The notes below the pieces were generated by a model. It was not told the DNA's origin, searched no databases, and saw only the letters and a list, made by a program, of their open reading frames with translations. Shown here one piece after another: positions 51,756-60,290 of a stretch of 64,000 nucleotides of DNA. Within the stretch, counting starts at the first letter, position 1, and each line of letters begins with the position of its first letter. Made by a program: the position numbers and the translations under genes. The DNA is taken from NCBI RefSeq assembly GCF_028473745.1, contig NZ_CP101137.1, forward strand, positions 5,394,001 through 5,458,000. Direction: 5' to 3'. This DNA comes from Streptomyces sp. M92 (lineage in GTDB: Bacteria > Actinomycetota > Actinomycetes > Streptomycetales > Streptomycetaceae).

Positions 51756-51806
51756 GGGCGTCACCCTGGGGAGCGAAACCCGGTGTGATACCCGGGTAGG
51801 GGGTGG
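51756..51806 (-). promoter_or_regulatory. Conserved 51-bp control block upstream of the two-component genes
   Basis: Second copy of the block at 49632-49682: CCACCCCCTACC, palindrome TACCCGGGTA (51789-51798), CAC, a CTCCC motif and GGTGACGCCCC, in the same order and spacing. Indicates autoregulation of the kinase/regulator operon and coregulation of the ABC-MFS operon. Confidence 0.75.
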
Positions 51807-51921
51807 GCCACGAGCCGTCGGGGAGGCGCGCGGCCGGTGCGGGCACACGTGACGTGCCCGCACCGGCGGCATCCTGCGCATCGGAAGAGATACAGGAGAG
51901 ATCAGGAGAGAACAGAAGAGA

Positions 51922-53338
51922 TCAGGAGACCGAGGTCCCGAAGATTCCCAGTTCGTGGACCGAGTAGCCCCACGTCGTCTTCCGGTCGACGCCCTGGACG
52001 CGGACATGGCTGACGGCCTCGTCGCCGGCGAGGCGTACGACGTCGTTGCCGCACTCGCGCGGGCGCTGCGTGGACACCGTCTTCCAGGTCACGCCGTCCG
52101 TGGAGGTCTGGACGGCGTACTCCGTCGCGCACGCGCGCTCCCACGCGACGGTCACCGCGGCCACCTTCGCGGGGGCGGCGAGCTCGACCTGCACCCACTC
52201 CTCGTCCGAGTAGCCGGAGGCCCAGCGGGTGCCCATGGAGCCGTCGTTGACGTGACGCGGGGCCAGCCGGTCGAGGCCCTGCTCCACGCTGGACGCCGAC
52301 GCCGTCCCCTTCAGCGCCAGGTTCTCCGTGCCGCCCGCGGAGTCCCACAGCTGGAGCCGGAGCCCGGCCTGGAAGAGGAACGTGTCGAGCACGCCGTCAC
52401 CGACCTTGGGCTGCACCGGTCCCCAGGAGTTGCGCGGTGGGTCGGTCCGCACGGCACGCGCCTGCCGCTGCGGTTCGTCGGACTCGGCCAGCAGCCGGTC
52501 GGAGGTCTCCTTGTCGCCGGCCTGCCGGGCCGCGAGGGCGTCGAGCATCCTCACCATCGCCGTGCCCCACAGCTCCGTGGCGTCCAGCCACGGGGCGGCG
52601 TCGGCGGTGAAGCCCTTCTCCACGGCGCCGCCGCGGATGGTGGCCGGAGCCCGTTCGACGGCCTGCGCGTAGGTGCGCAGGGACTCGACCGACGAGGTCC
52701 GCTCCCCCTGGCCCCACGCCGTCCAGAACCGCCCGACGCGGCGGGCGAGTTCGGGGGTCTGGGGCTGCCAGGGGGTGGCGCCGAAGGTCGGGGCCATGTG
52801 TTCGAGGTCGCCGAAGACGAGCAGGGCCTCGGTGGCCTCGCGGTCGCCGCCCGCGAGGTAGGCCATGGCGCTGCGCCAGTTCTTCCCCGGGTCGTAGGCG
52901 CGGTCGTTCCAGGTGAAGCCCGCCGTGCCGAAGACGGCCACCTTGCTGGCGTACGGCTGGTTCATGGGGTTGGCCACGATGCCGGACAGGTGCTCGGACA
53001 GGCCTGCCTCACGCTTGGCGTACGGGGCGAGGAGCAGCCGCCCGCTGGTGTTGCCGAAGTCGTTGACCGGCGGCGCCGTGTGTCTCCAGTTCCCTCACGA
53101 GCCGGTCCCGGGCGGCCGCGTCGGTGTTCTCGTCGGCCACGATGATCACCCGGCCGGTCACGACGGCTTCCTCACCTGCGGGAGTGAGGGACTGCGGGGT
53201 CGGTGAGACGGGCGGCACACCGGACGCCGCGCGGGGGTGGGGGGCCGCGGCGGCGGCCGGCAGGGTCTCGAGTGCCATGGTACTTGCGAGTGCGAAGCAG
53301 AGACTGACCGATGTCATGGTGCTCGCGCGTCTATGCAT
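51922..53338 (-). pseudogene. GH84 beta-N-acetylglucosaminidase gene with catalytic core deleted
   Basis: Remnant of a secreted family 84 hexosaminidase. The 5' part starts at ATG 53338 and encodes a signal peptide (SVSLCFALASTMALETLPAA) and the start of the N-terminal domain (VSPTPQSLTPAGEEAVVTGR, VRELETHGA). Near 53060-53080 it jumps, out of frame, into the end of the catalytic barrel: APPVNDFGNTSGRLLLAPYA, SGIVANPMNQPYASKVAVFG. From there the frame is open to 51922, with the helical domain (residues after FTWNDRAYDPGK) and a C-terminal F5/8-type carbohydrate-binding module (LNRLAPRHVNDG-like, ENLALKGTASASSVEQGLDR, YSVHELGIFGTS). The aspartate pair and most of the barrel, several hundred residues, are absent. 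A DasR-like box remains upstream. Confidence 0.82.
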
Positions 53339-53423
53339 GGACTCTCCAGGCTTGGTCTGGGCCAACAAGTTCCCTTGTCCTGAGTGACGATGGGGGATCA
53401 GTGAGTAAAGGTGTAAGAGGTGT

Positions 53424-53438
53424 AGAGTCTAGACCTCT
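53424..53438 (-). promoter_or_regulatory. DasR-like (dre) box upstream of the GH84 relic
   Basis: AGAGTCTAGACCTCT contains the GTCTAGAC core (53427-53434) also found before the LPMO gene. It lies 86-100 bases upstream of the GH84 start, as expected for a GlcNAc-regulated hexosaminidase gene. The rest of the 373-bp gap up to the LacI gene (53339-53711) shows no gene. Confidence 0.65.
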
Positions 53439-53711
53439 TTGGTGGCGCCATTTACTCTGGCCAACACCCGCAACCGGCCGCGCCCAGCCGGACGCGCCCT
53501 TCGCCGAACCCACCCCGACCCGCGGCCGCGGCCGGCCCCGGCCGGCTGCGAATCGGGCTTTTCACCGGACTGCGGACGGCCCCGACGCGCACTCGGACCG
53601 CAGGGGAGGGGGCCCCTGCGACCGCCCGCCCACCCGCGACCAGTGGCCGTAGGCTGATCGGCGAAGATGGCTGGGTCAGCCACAACTGCCGGTGAGGGGT
53701 GTCCGTTCCAC

Positions 53712-54752
53712 ATGGCTCCGTCCGCCTCGGGTCCGAGGCCGCCCACGATCACGGACGTCGCACGCGCCGCCGGGGTCTCCCGCACCACCGTGTCGCACGC
53801 CCTCAACGGGCTGGGCAAGGTCGACCCCCGCACCCGCGAGCGCATCCGGCAGGTCGCGACGGAGCTCGGTTACCGGCCCAATCTGCGGGCGCAGCGGCTG
53901 CGGCGCGGGCAGGCGAAGGCCATCGCGCTCGCCTCCTCGATGCCGTTCGCCGTGGCGGGCGGGCCGTCCCGGCTCGGGTTCTACATGGAGGTCGCCGCCG
54001 CGGCGGCGGAGAGCGCCCTCCTGCATGACTACGCCCTCGTGCTCGTGCCGCCCGTGCAGTCGGGTTCGGCGCTGTACTCCGTCGACATCGACGGGGCCAT
54101 CGTGGTGGAACCGGACGTCGAGGACGCGGCCGCCGCCCAACTGCGCGAGCGCGGACTGCCGTACGTGGCGCTCGGCCGGCCCGTGTCGCCCGAGGAGAAC
54201 GCCCCGTACGTCGACCTGCGCGGCCACTTGGTCGCGGACCTGCTCCTGGACCACCTGCGCGAGCAGGGCGCCGTCCGCCCGGCGCTGATCGTGGGTGCAG
54301 GCTCCCGGCACTCGTCCGTGGAAGCGGTCGCCGCCTACGAGGCGCGCGCGAGGGAGCACGGCTGGACGCCGGTCGTGGCGAGGGTGCCGGAGTCGGGCGG
54401 TGAGCAGGCCGGGTACGAGTGCTGCGCCGCCCTGCTCGCCGAGCACCCCGGCACCGACGCCGTCTGCGCGCTGGTCGACGCCTTCGCGGTGGGCGCCGTC
54501 CGGGCGATCCGCGACAGCGGACGTGCCGTACCGGACGACGTCATGGTCGTCACCCGCTACGACGGCCTGCGCGCCCGCACCTGCGAACCACCGCTCACCG
54601 CGGTCGACCTGCACCTGGACCGTGCGGCCTCGGACGCCGTGGAACTGCTGCTGGGGCGGCTGCGCGGCGACACCGCCGCGCCCTCGGTGGCGGTGTCCCC
54701 CGAACCGCGGGTGATCGCCCGCGCGTCGTCGCTGCGTACCGCCCGGGCCTGA
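53712..54752 (+). CDS. LacI-family transcriptional regulator
   Basis: A 346-residue LacI/GalR regulator: helix-turn-helix TITDVARAAGVSRTTVSHAL at residues ~10-30, hinge region GYRPNLRAQRLRRGQAKAIA, then a periplasmic-fold effector domain (DIDGAIVVEPDVEDAAAAQL, TDAVCALVDAFAVGAVRAIR, VVTRYDGLRARTCEPPLTAV). It is convergent with, and 20 bases from, the TauE gene that ends the purine-type operon. That operon's promoter carries a doubled LacI-type palindrome, so this is the best candidate for its regulator. The effector is probably a purine or related base, not proven. Start ATG 53712. Confidence 0.9.
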   Translation: MAPSASGPRPPTITDVARAAGVSRTTVSHALNGLGKVDPRTRERIRQVATELGYRPNLRAQRLRRGQAKAIALASSMPFAVAGGPSRLGFYMEVAAAAAESALLHDYALVLVPPVQSGSALYSVDIDGAIVVEPDVEDAAAAQLRERGLPYVALGRPVSPEENAPYVDLRGHLVADLLLDHLREQGAVRPALIVGAGSRHSSVEAVAAYEARAREHGWTPVVARVPESGGEQAGYECCAALLAEHPGTDAVCALVDAFAVGAVRAIRDSGRAVPDDVMVVTRYDGLRARTCEPPLTAVDLHLDRAASDAVELLLGRLRGDTAAPSVAVSPEPRVIARASSLRTARA

Positions 54753-54772
54753 ACCCGGGCGGTACCGGGCCG

Positions 54773-55483
54773 TCACACTCCCAGCATCAGGACAAGCCCC
54801 GAGACCAGTGCGAAGACCAGGACGAACAGCCGCGTCCTGCGGGCGTCCAGCCGATGGTGCACCAGCCGGCTGAGCCACGCGCCCACGGCGATCGCCGGCA
54901 GCAGTACGACGGCCTGGCCGAGCTCAGCGGTCTCTGCCTTCCCCGTGCCGAACAGCAGGGCCAGGGAGGCCACTTCCCCGACCAGGAAGCAGGCGGCGAC
55001 GGTGGAGCGCAGTTCGGCGGGCGGCCGGTGCTGGTAGACCAGCGCCAGCGGCGGCCCGCCGACGCCGGTCGCGGTCTCGGTCAGCCCGGTCACCGCGCCC
55101 GCGCCGACATAGGCGGCCCGGCCGGGCGTGAACGCGGGCGCGGCCAGGCTCACGACGGCCGCGAGCACGGTGGCCACGCCGACGAACACACCGAGGCTGC
55201 GTTCCGGGATCAGCCAGAGCACCGCCAGCCCGGCCGGGGTGGCGGCGAGCCGCGCACCGGTGATCCAGCCCGCGCCGCGCAGATCGAGCGAGGCCCGTTC
55301 CCGCCAGGCGACGTACAGGTTGAGCGGGATCATCGACGCCAGGACGAAGACCGGGACCAGGTGGGGGTCGATGATGCCGGCCACGGGGGCGACGATCAGC
55401 GCGAAGCCGAGGCCGCTGCTGCCCTGGACGAAGGCGGCCACGGCCACCGTGACGGCGAGCACCGCCAGGGTCGCGAACGTCAC
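54773..55483 (-). CDS. TauE/SafE-family membrane transporter
   Basis: A 236-residue membrane protein of the TauE/SafE (sulfite exporter) superfamily with about seven to eight helices. The N-terminal repeat has VAAFVQGSSGLGFALIVAPV, and the second half ALVYQHRPPAELRSTVAACF with TETATGVGGPPLALVY, the paired motifs of the family. The GTG start overlaps the amidohydrolase stop by four bases (GTGA), so it is the third gene of the operon. Family members export organic or sulfur-containing anions; here a role in exporting a by-product of base catabolism is an inference. It is shorter than the usual ~250 residues but looks complete. Confidence 0.85.
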   Translation of the reverse strand: MTFATLAVLAVTVAVAAFVQGSSGLGFALIVAPVAGIIDPHLVPVFVLASMIPLNLYVAWRERASLDLRGAGWITGARLAATPAGLAVLWLIPERSLGVFVGVATVLAAVVSLAAPAFTPGRAAYVGAGAVTGLTETATGVGGPPLALVYQHRPPAELRSTVAACFLVGEVASLALLFGTGKAETAELGQAVVLLPAIAVGAWLSRLVHHRLDARRTRLFVLVFALVSGLVLMLGV

Positions 55484-56901
55484 CGTGCCGCGCCCCGTTC
55501 CCCTGCCCGGTGCAGCGCGCGTGCCGCCGAGGAGGTGGGGTGCACCCGGGTCACGTCCGCCCGGTCCACGGCGGCGCGGGCGAGTTCGGCCGCGCGCCGC
55601 ACCAGTGCGGGACCGTCCCAGTCGACGGGCATGCCGTGCCACAGACGCAGCCGCCCGGCGACGAAGACGGCCGCTATCTGATCCCGGTTGCCGCGCCGGA
55701 CGAGCTCCCAGGGCAGGTCCCAGGAGAGCGCCAGTTCCGGGGTGTCGACGTCGACGAGGAGGAAGTCGGCCGCCATGCCCGGGGCGATGGTGCCGGTGCG
55801 GGCACCGAGACCGACGGCGTCCGCACCGCCGCGGGTGGCGTGCTCCAGCCAGGTCCAGCCGGCACCGCACGAGGAGTCCCCGTTGACGAGACCGTACGCC
55901 AGTCGCTGGGCGAACTCGGCGGCCTCCGCGAGCCGGAAGCCGTCGCCGCGGGTGCCGTCGGTGCCGAGCCCGAAGCGGATGCCGCGTTCGGCCATCGCGG
56001 TGGCGGGCGCGACCGCGTTGCCCTTCCACGCGCTGGCCACCGGGTTGTAGCTGACGGCGGTGCCGGTGTCGGCGAGCAGGGTCAGCTCGCGCGGCGTGAG
56101 GAGCGTGGCGTGCGCGGCGAGCAGCTGCGGGCCGAGCGCCCCGACGGCGTGCAGGTGCTCCAGGGGCCGCGACCCGTGCCGTACGAGGGAGCGTTCCACG
56201 CCCGCCAGGTGCTCGTTGACGTGGATCTGTACGACGGCCCCGGCCTCGGCGGCCAGGCGGGCGGTCGCCCGCAGGGTCCCCTCGGTGGCCGCCTCGGGGA
56301 TGGAGACGGCCAGGGACGCGTGGACGATCGGGTCGCCGTCGTAACGGGCGAGATGCTTCTCGGCCCGTTCCAGGACGGCCACGGAGCCGTCACCGCCGCC
56401 GGTCTCGTCGGCGTCGTTGCAGACCAGGCCGAGGACACAGCGGATCCCGGCGTCGCGCGCCGCCGAGGCGACCACGTCGACGTCCACCCCGGCGCGGGTG
56501 CCGGCGTCGGCGACGGTGGTGAAGCCCCCGCGCAGCGCCTCCAGCGCGGCCAGCTTGGCCGCCGTGTACGCCGACTCCTCGTCCAGCGCGCCCTCCAGCG
56601 GCACCCAGACCCGGCGGAAGATCTCCGACGGCTCACCGAAGGCGAGCGCGGCGCCGAAACTCTGCGTCAGGTGGTGGTGGGCGTCGACGAAACCGGGCAT
56701 CAGCAGCCGGCCGGGCAACCGCACGGCCCGCAGCCCGGGGTGGGCGCGCCGCACCTCGTCCGCCGGACCGACGGCCTCGAAGCGGCCGTCGCGGACCACG
56801 ACGGACCAGCCGTCGACCGGCCCTTCGGGCAGCAGGAGTCTGTCCGGCACGAGGAGCAGCGGGCCGGGAGCGGCGAGGAGATCGCGTTCGGAGTGGGTCA
56901 T
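55480..56901 (-). CDS. Amidohydrolase-superfamily deaminase, 8-oxoguanine/guanine-deaminase-like
   Basis: A 473-residue metal-dependent amidohydrolase of the ATZ/TRZ-deaminase group. Metal ligands: His-x-His in GFVDAHHHLTQSFG, His in VQIHVNEHLAG, His in LLAAHATLLTP and Asp in RFGLGTDGTRGDGF. The segment HVNEH matches purine and cytosine-type deaminases. The protein is cytosolic. Its ATG overlaps the permease stop by four bases, and a TauE-like gene follows, so imported substrate is probably deaminated at once. 8-Oxoguanine, guanine or a related heterocycle are the best candidates. Confidence 0.86.
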   Translation of the reverse strand: MTHSERDLLAAPGPLLLVPDRLLLPEGPVDGWSVVVRDGRFEAVGPADEVRRAHPGLRAVRLPGRLLMPGFVDAHHHLTQSFGAALAFGEPSEIFRRVWVPLEGALDEESAYTAAKLAALEALRGGFTTVADAGTRAGVDVDVVASAARDAGIRCVLGLVCNDADETGGGDGSVAVLERAEKHLARYDGDPIVHASLAVSIPEAATEGTLRATARLAAEAGAVVQIHVNEHLAGVERSLVRHGSRPLEHLHAVGALGPQLLAAHATLLTPRELTLLADTGTAVSYNPVASAWKGNAVAPATAMAERGIRFGLGTDGTRGDGFRLAEAAEFAQRLAYGLVNGDSSCGAGWTWLEHATRGGADAVGLGARTGTIAPGMAADFLLVDVDTPELALSWDLPWELVRRGNRDQIAAVFVAGRLRLWHGMPVDWDGPALVRRAAELARAAVDRADVTRVHPTSSAARALHRAGERGAAR

Positions 56902-58409
56902 CGGTCGCTTTCTGTGCGTGTTGCGGTCAGCCGGGCGGCGACGCCCGGACGGACGTGGTGGAAGAGGATGTTGAGGACGGCGGCGACGAACGCGCCGACG
57001 GCGACGCCGCTCTCCAGGAGGATGCGGACGTTAGGCGGGAACCCGCCGTACACCCCGGGCACGAGGATCGGCAGCAGCCCCAGGGCCAGGGCGACGGCGC
57101 AGATGAACGTGCTGGTGTGCCTGTCCAGGTCGGAGCGGCCCAGCATCTGGATGCCGAGCACGGTGATGACGGCGAAGACGACCATGGCGGTGCCGCCGAC
57201 GACCGCGGACGGGATCACGCTGATCGCGCGGCTGACGGGCGCGAGGAACCCGATCACGATGAGGACGACCCCGGCCGCGGCGGTGACGAACCGGCTGCGG
57301 ACGCCGGTGACGCGGACGATGCCGATGTTCTCCCCGCTGGTGACCATGAGCGGCAGTCCGAAGCAGCCGCCCAAAAGGGAGGTGAAGGCGTCACCGCGGA
57401 CGGTCTTGGGGACGTCGGTCCGCGCGTCGATGTCCTTGCCGACGGCCTCGGCGTTGATGACGGTCTGCCCCGTGGCCTCGGCCATGGAGGCCAGGCTGTA
57501 GAGCATCAGCGGCAGCGCGGCGACGAGGTTGAAGACCGGCGAGCCGAACGGCATCGGCTCCGGCACGCTCAACAGACCGCCGCCCCCGGCGCTCCCGGCG
57601 TCGATCGCGCCCAGGACACCGGCGAGCGCGGTGCCGGCGAGCAGGCCCATCATCACGGCGAGCTGGCGCAGGATGCCGGTGAAGACCAGGTAGAAGGCGA
57701 CGGTGAACCCGATCGTCGCCATGCCGAGGCCGAGGTTGGAGGGTTCGGCGAAGCCGGGTGTGCCGGGCCGTCCGGTGACGAGTACCGCACCGACCTTCAC
57801 CAGGTTGACGCCCACGATGACGATCATGGTGCCGATGACCAGGGCGGGGAAGAACCTCAGCAGCCTGGAGAAGACCGGCAGCACGACGAAGTAGAAGGCC
57901 GCCGTGAGGATCACCGCGCCGGTGGCGGTACGCAGCCCGTGCTGGTCGGCGATCGAGAGGAACAGGATGAGCGGCGCCCCGCCCGGCAGCATGACGAAGG
58001 GCAGCCGCGGCCCGAACTTCCAGGGCCCCAGCGACTGGATCAGCGATCCGACGCCGGACAGCACGAAGGCGGCGGAGAGCAGCTGGACGGTCAGTTCGGC
58101 GCCGAGTCCGAGGGTGGCGCTCATCAGGAACATCGCCGAGATCGGGGTCGCGGCCATGACGAGGACGTGCTGGATGCCGAAGAGCACGATCCGCGGGAGC
58201 GGACGCGACTCGTCGACCGGGTGGGGCGCCGGCCGGGCGCCGGTCCCGGCCAGGGCCTCGCCGGTACCCGCCCCTTTGGGGTGATCGGTCTCGGTGGGAT
58301 CGGCGGTGGCCGACAGGCCGGCCGGGCGGGCGGGCGGCTGGGTGGCCGTCGTCGGGCCGGGTACGGATGGTTGGCCGGCTCCGGGCCGGCTCTTGCGGGG
58401 ATCGGACAC
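56898..58409 (-). CDS. NCS2-family nucleobase permease (uracil-xanthine type)
   Basis: A ~503-residue purine/pyrimidine permease with about 14 membrane segments. Signature pieces are FGIQHVLVMAATPISAMFLM near the start, ATGQTVINAEAVGKDIDART in the middle and SGENIGIVRVTGVRSRFVTA. The N-terminal ~80 residues are Pro/Ala-rich and disordered. GTG 58409 with GGAG upstream is chosen; upstream codons would lie in the operator region. First gene of the permease-amidohydrolase-TauE operon, driven by a promoter overlapped by two LacI-type palindromes. Substrate is a nucleobase, exact type unknown. Confidence 0.9.
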   Translation of the reverse strand: MSDPRKSRPGAGQPSVPGPTTATQPPARPAGLSATADPTETDHPKGAGTGEALAGTGARPAPHPVDESRPLPRIVLFGIQHVLVMAATPISAMFLMSATLGLGAELTVQLLSAAFVLSGVGSLIQSLGPWKFGPRLPFVMLPGGAPLILFLSIADQHGLRTATGAVILTAAFYFVVLPVFSRLLRFFPALVIGTMIVIVGVNLVKVGAVLVTGRPGTPGFAEPSNLGLGMATIGFTVAFYLVFTGILRQLAVMMGLLAGTALAGVLGAIDAGSAGGGGLLSVPEPMPFGSPVFNLVAALPLMLYSLASMAEATGQTVINAEAVGKDIDARTDVPKTVRGDAFTSLLGGCFGLPLMVTSGENIGIVRVTGVRSRFVTAAAGVVLIVIGFLAPVSRAISVIPSAVVGGTAMVVFAVITVLGIQMLGRSDLDRHTSTFICAVALALGLLPILVPGVYGGFPPNVRILLESGVAVGAFVAAVLNILFHHVRPGVAARLTATRTESDR

Positions 58410-58478
58410 GCTCGGGCTCCGTTCGGGCGTACGGGCACAACGCTCGGGTTTCAGCCGCGATCCGGCCCCGGACGGGGA

Positions 58479-58541
58479 GCCAAATCGATTTGGCCAAATC
58501 GATTTGGCCGTCAGTATGGAGGGCCGTCCAGCCACCGTCAA
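58479..58541 (-). promoter_or_regulatory. Promoter and doubled LacI-type operator of the nucleobase operon
   Basis: Two adjacent copies of CCAAATCGATTTGG (58480-58493 and 58494-58507), flanked by G and C, make a 30-bp perfect palindrome (58479-58508). A minus-strand promoter lies directly before it: TTGACG (58541-58536), 17 bases, CATACT (58518-58513). The operators cover the expected transcription start, so the bound repressor would block it. The ATCGAT centre is typical of LacI-family sites. Confidence 0.85.
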
Positions 58542-58698
58542 GGGCCTGGCCGCCCGGCCGGACGACGCCCACGCGCATCGTCCGATGTCCGAGCGGCGGT
58601 CACCGGTGAGTGTCCGGCCCGCGTGGCATCACGACCCCCGGGGGCGTGCCGGGTGAGCATGGAGCGACCCAGTGTCCCCCCCGTACCGAGGCGATGCG

Positions 58699-59235
58699 AT
58701 GCCCGACCGCGCCGACCACGTCCCACCCGAGGCCACCGCACCGAGAGGTGGCCGGCGGCCCCGGCCGGCGGAGCGGTGGCTGTTCCGGGGCATCTACGGT
58801 CTGGTACTGGCCAGCGCCCTGGTGGCCGCGCTCGACGTGCCGGGGGAGGAGGCCGATCCCGGCCAGGACGCGCTGTGGGTACTCCTGACCGCGCTGGCCG
58901 CGGGCGCCGCCCACGGATACGCGCACGTCATCGCCCAGCGTGCCGCCAGGGAAGCAGCGGCGAGGCTCGGCAGGACGCGGGCGATGCTCGCCGAGTGGCC
59001 GTTGGTCGCCGCCGTGCTGCCCACCGTGCTGCTCCTGCTCGGCGCGCTGGCCCAGTGGTGGAGCGAGGGCACGGCCGCCGAAGTGGCCCTGCTGTTCAAC
59101 ACCGTCGCCCTGTTCGGCCTGGGAGTCTCGGCGGCCCGCACCGCCGGGCTCGGCTGGCCGGCCTCCTGCCGGGCAGGAGTCGCGGACATGTTGATCGGGC
59201 TCGTGGTCATCGCCGCGGACGCGCTCATCGAGTGA
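58699..59235 (+). CDS. Small integral membrane protein, unknown function
   Basis: A ~178-residue protein with four hydrophobic segments (LFRGIYGLVLASALVAALDV, DALWVLLTALAAGAAHGYAH, WPLVAAVLPTVLLLLGALAQ, and the LLFNTVALFGLGVSAART region), separated by loops containing EEADPGQD and a basic KxxR-like stretch (QRAAREAAARLGRTR). The final helix is GVADMLIGLVVIAADAL. ATG 58699 with GAGG upstream is preferred over GTG 58672. I do not recognise the family with confidence; two halves look alike (a possible internal duplication). It is divergent from the nucleobase operon but not related by any visible site. Confidence 0.65.
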   Translation: MPDRADHVPPEATAPRGGRRPRPAERWLFRGIYGLVLASALVAALDVPGEEADPGQDALWVLLTALAAGAAHGYAHVIAQRAAREAAARLGRTRAMLAEWPLVAAVLPTVLLLLGALAQWWSEGTAAEVALLFNTVALFGLGVSAARTAGLGWPASCRAGVADMLIGLVVIAADALIE

Positions 59236-59645
59236 CCCGGCGGCCGGACCGGCACATGCTCCACAGGCCCGGGCGGGCGGGCCGTTCGAGCCACATTCAC
59301 TTCGCTTGTTTTGAGTCTGTGACGCTCCGGTAACCACGGCCCGGCCGCGCAGCGCCGCCCCGCCCGCCGGGTACCCGCCGCGACGGCACCCGACGGGAGC
59401 AGCCAACGCGCACCCCGCCCGTCGGACGCGCCGGGAGAGCCCGGTGTGCCACGGACGTGTTCCAGCCGCATCCGGTGTCGCCCGGGGCCGCCTTCCGGGC
59501 GCCGAGAACGGCGCGTTGGCATCGCTTCCACCCCGACGCGGCCGGACACCGTGCTTCTTGGGCGGTGCCCAGGGGCAGACGGCTGGGGACTGGGGGACGA
59601 GCCCGGTGGCCCGCGGGGGCGACCGGGGAAGGCAGGGGGTTCTAC
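59236..59645. other. 410-bp non-coding region upstream of ramR
   Basis: No supported gene. A less GC-rich patch (59297-59325) could hold the ramR promoter, but no clear -35/-10 pair is visible. In-frame codons upstream of the ramR ATG exist back to 59457, with poor start context. Any leader would be up to ~300 bases long. Confidence 0.6.
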
Positions 59646-60245
59646 ATGGTCCGTGTTCTCGTGGTGCACGACGCCGCGCTGTTGCGGTCGGCGTTGGTGC
59701 AGTTGCTGCGGTCCGCCGACGGACTCGAGGTGTCGTCCACGCCGGCCCGCGGCGACGAACCTGACGACCACGACTTGCCCGTGGACGTCTGCGTGGTCGA
59801 CGGGGACTGTCTGGAGGGACCGCGGGAGGAAGTGGCCCGCGCGTCCTTCTGGAACCGGTGCGGGACGCGCCTCGTCGTCCTCGCCGCGCCCGAGCGGCCG
59901 GGGGTGCTGCGCAGGGCCTTCGACGCGGGCGTGCTCGGCTTCGTGGACAAGGACGCGCCCGCGCGGCGGCTGGTCGACGCCGTGCACACGGTGGCCAAGG
60001 GGGAGAGCTTCCTCGACGAGCGGCTCACGGTGGCGCTGCTGCGGGCGTCGGAGATGCCGCTGACGGCCCGCGAACTGAGCGTCCTGGCCGAGGCCGCACG
60101 GGGCTCGTCCGTCGCCGAGATCGCCGTGGGCCTGCACCTGTCCCGGGGAACCGTCCGCAACTACATGGCCGGCGCGATCCGGAAGGTCGGGGCACGCAAC
60201 CGCGTGGACGCGATCCGCATCGTCCAGAGCGCCGGCTGGCTGTGA
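59646..60245 (+). CDS. ramR: RamR-type response regulator (SapB activator)
   Basis: A 199-residue orphan response regulator. The receiver part starts MVRVLVVHDAALLRSALVQL; the usual acidic pair is His8-Asp9, so one metal ligand is replaced, while Asp52 (CVVDGDCLEG) and Lys102 (GFVDKDAP) remain. The LuxR helix-turn-helix covers residues ~138-190 (LTARELSVLAEAARGSSVAE, then GTVRNYMAGAIRKVG). RamR (AmfR in S. griseus) activates the ramCSAB operon for the morphogenetic peptide SapB during aerial growth. No kinase gene is adjacent. It converges on ramB with a strong hairpin between. Identification rests on position and this altered acidic pair. Confidence 0.88.
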   Translation: MVRVLVVHDAALLRSALVQLLRSADGLEVSSTPARGDEPDDHDLPVDVCVVDGDCLEGPREEVARASFWNRCGTRLVVLAAPERPGVLRRAFDAGVLGFVDKDAPARRLVDAVHTVAKGESFLDERLTVALLRASEMPLTARELSVLAEAARGSSVAEIAVGLHLSRGTVRNYMAGAIRKVGARNRVDAIRIVQSAGWL

Positions 60246-60246
60246 C

Positions 60247-60278
60247 GGCGGGCGGGGTGAACCATCACCCCGCCCGCC
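60247..60278. terminator. Bidirectional terminator between ramR and ramB
   Basis: A perfect 14-bp stem, GGCGGGCGGGGTGA against TCACCCCGCCCGCC with loop ACCA, lies between the convergent ramR and ramB stops. Confidence 0.85.
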
Positions 60279-60290
60279 CCCCTCGCACGC

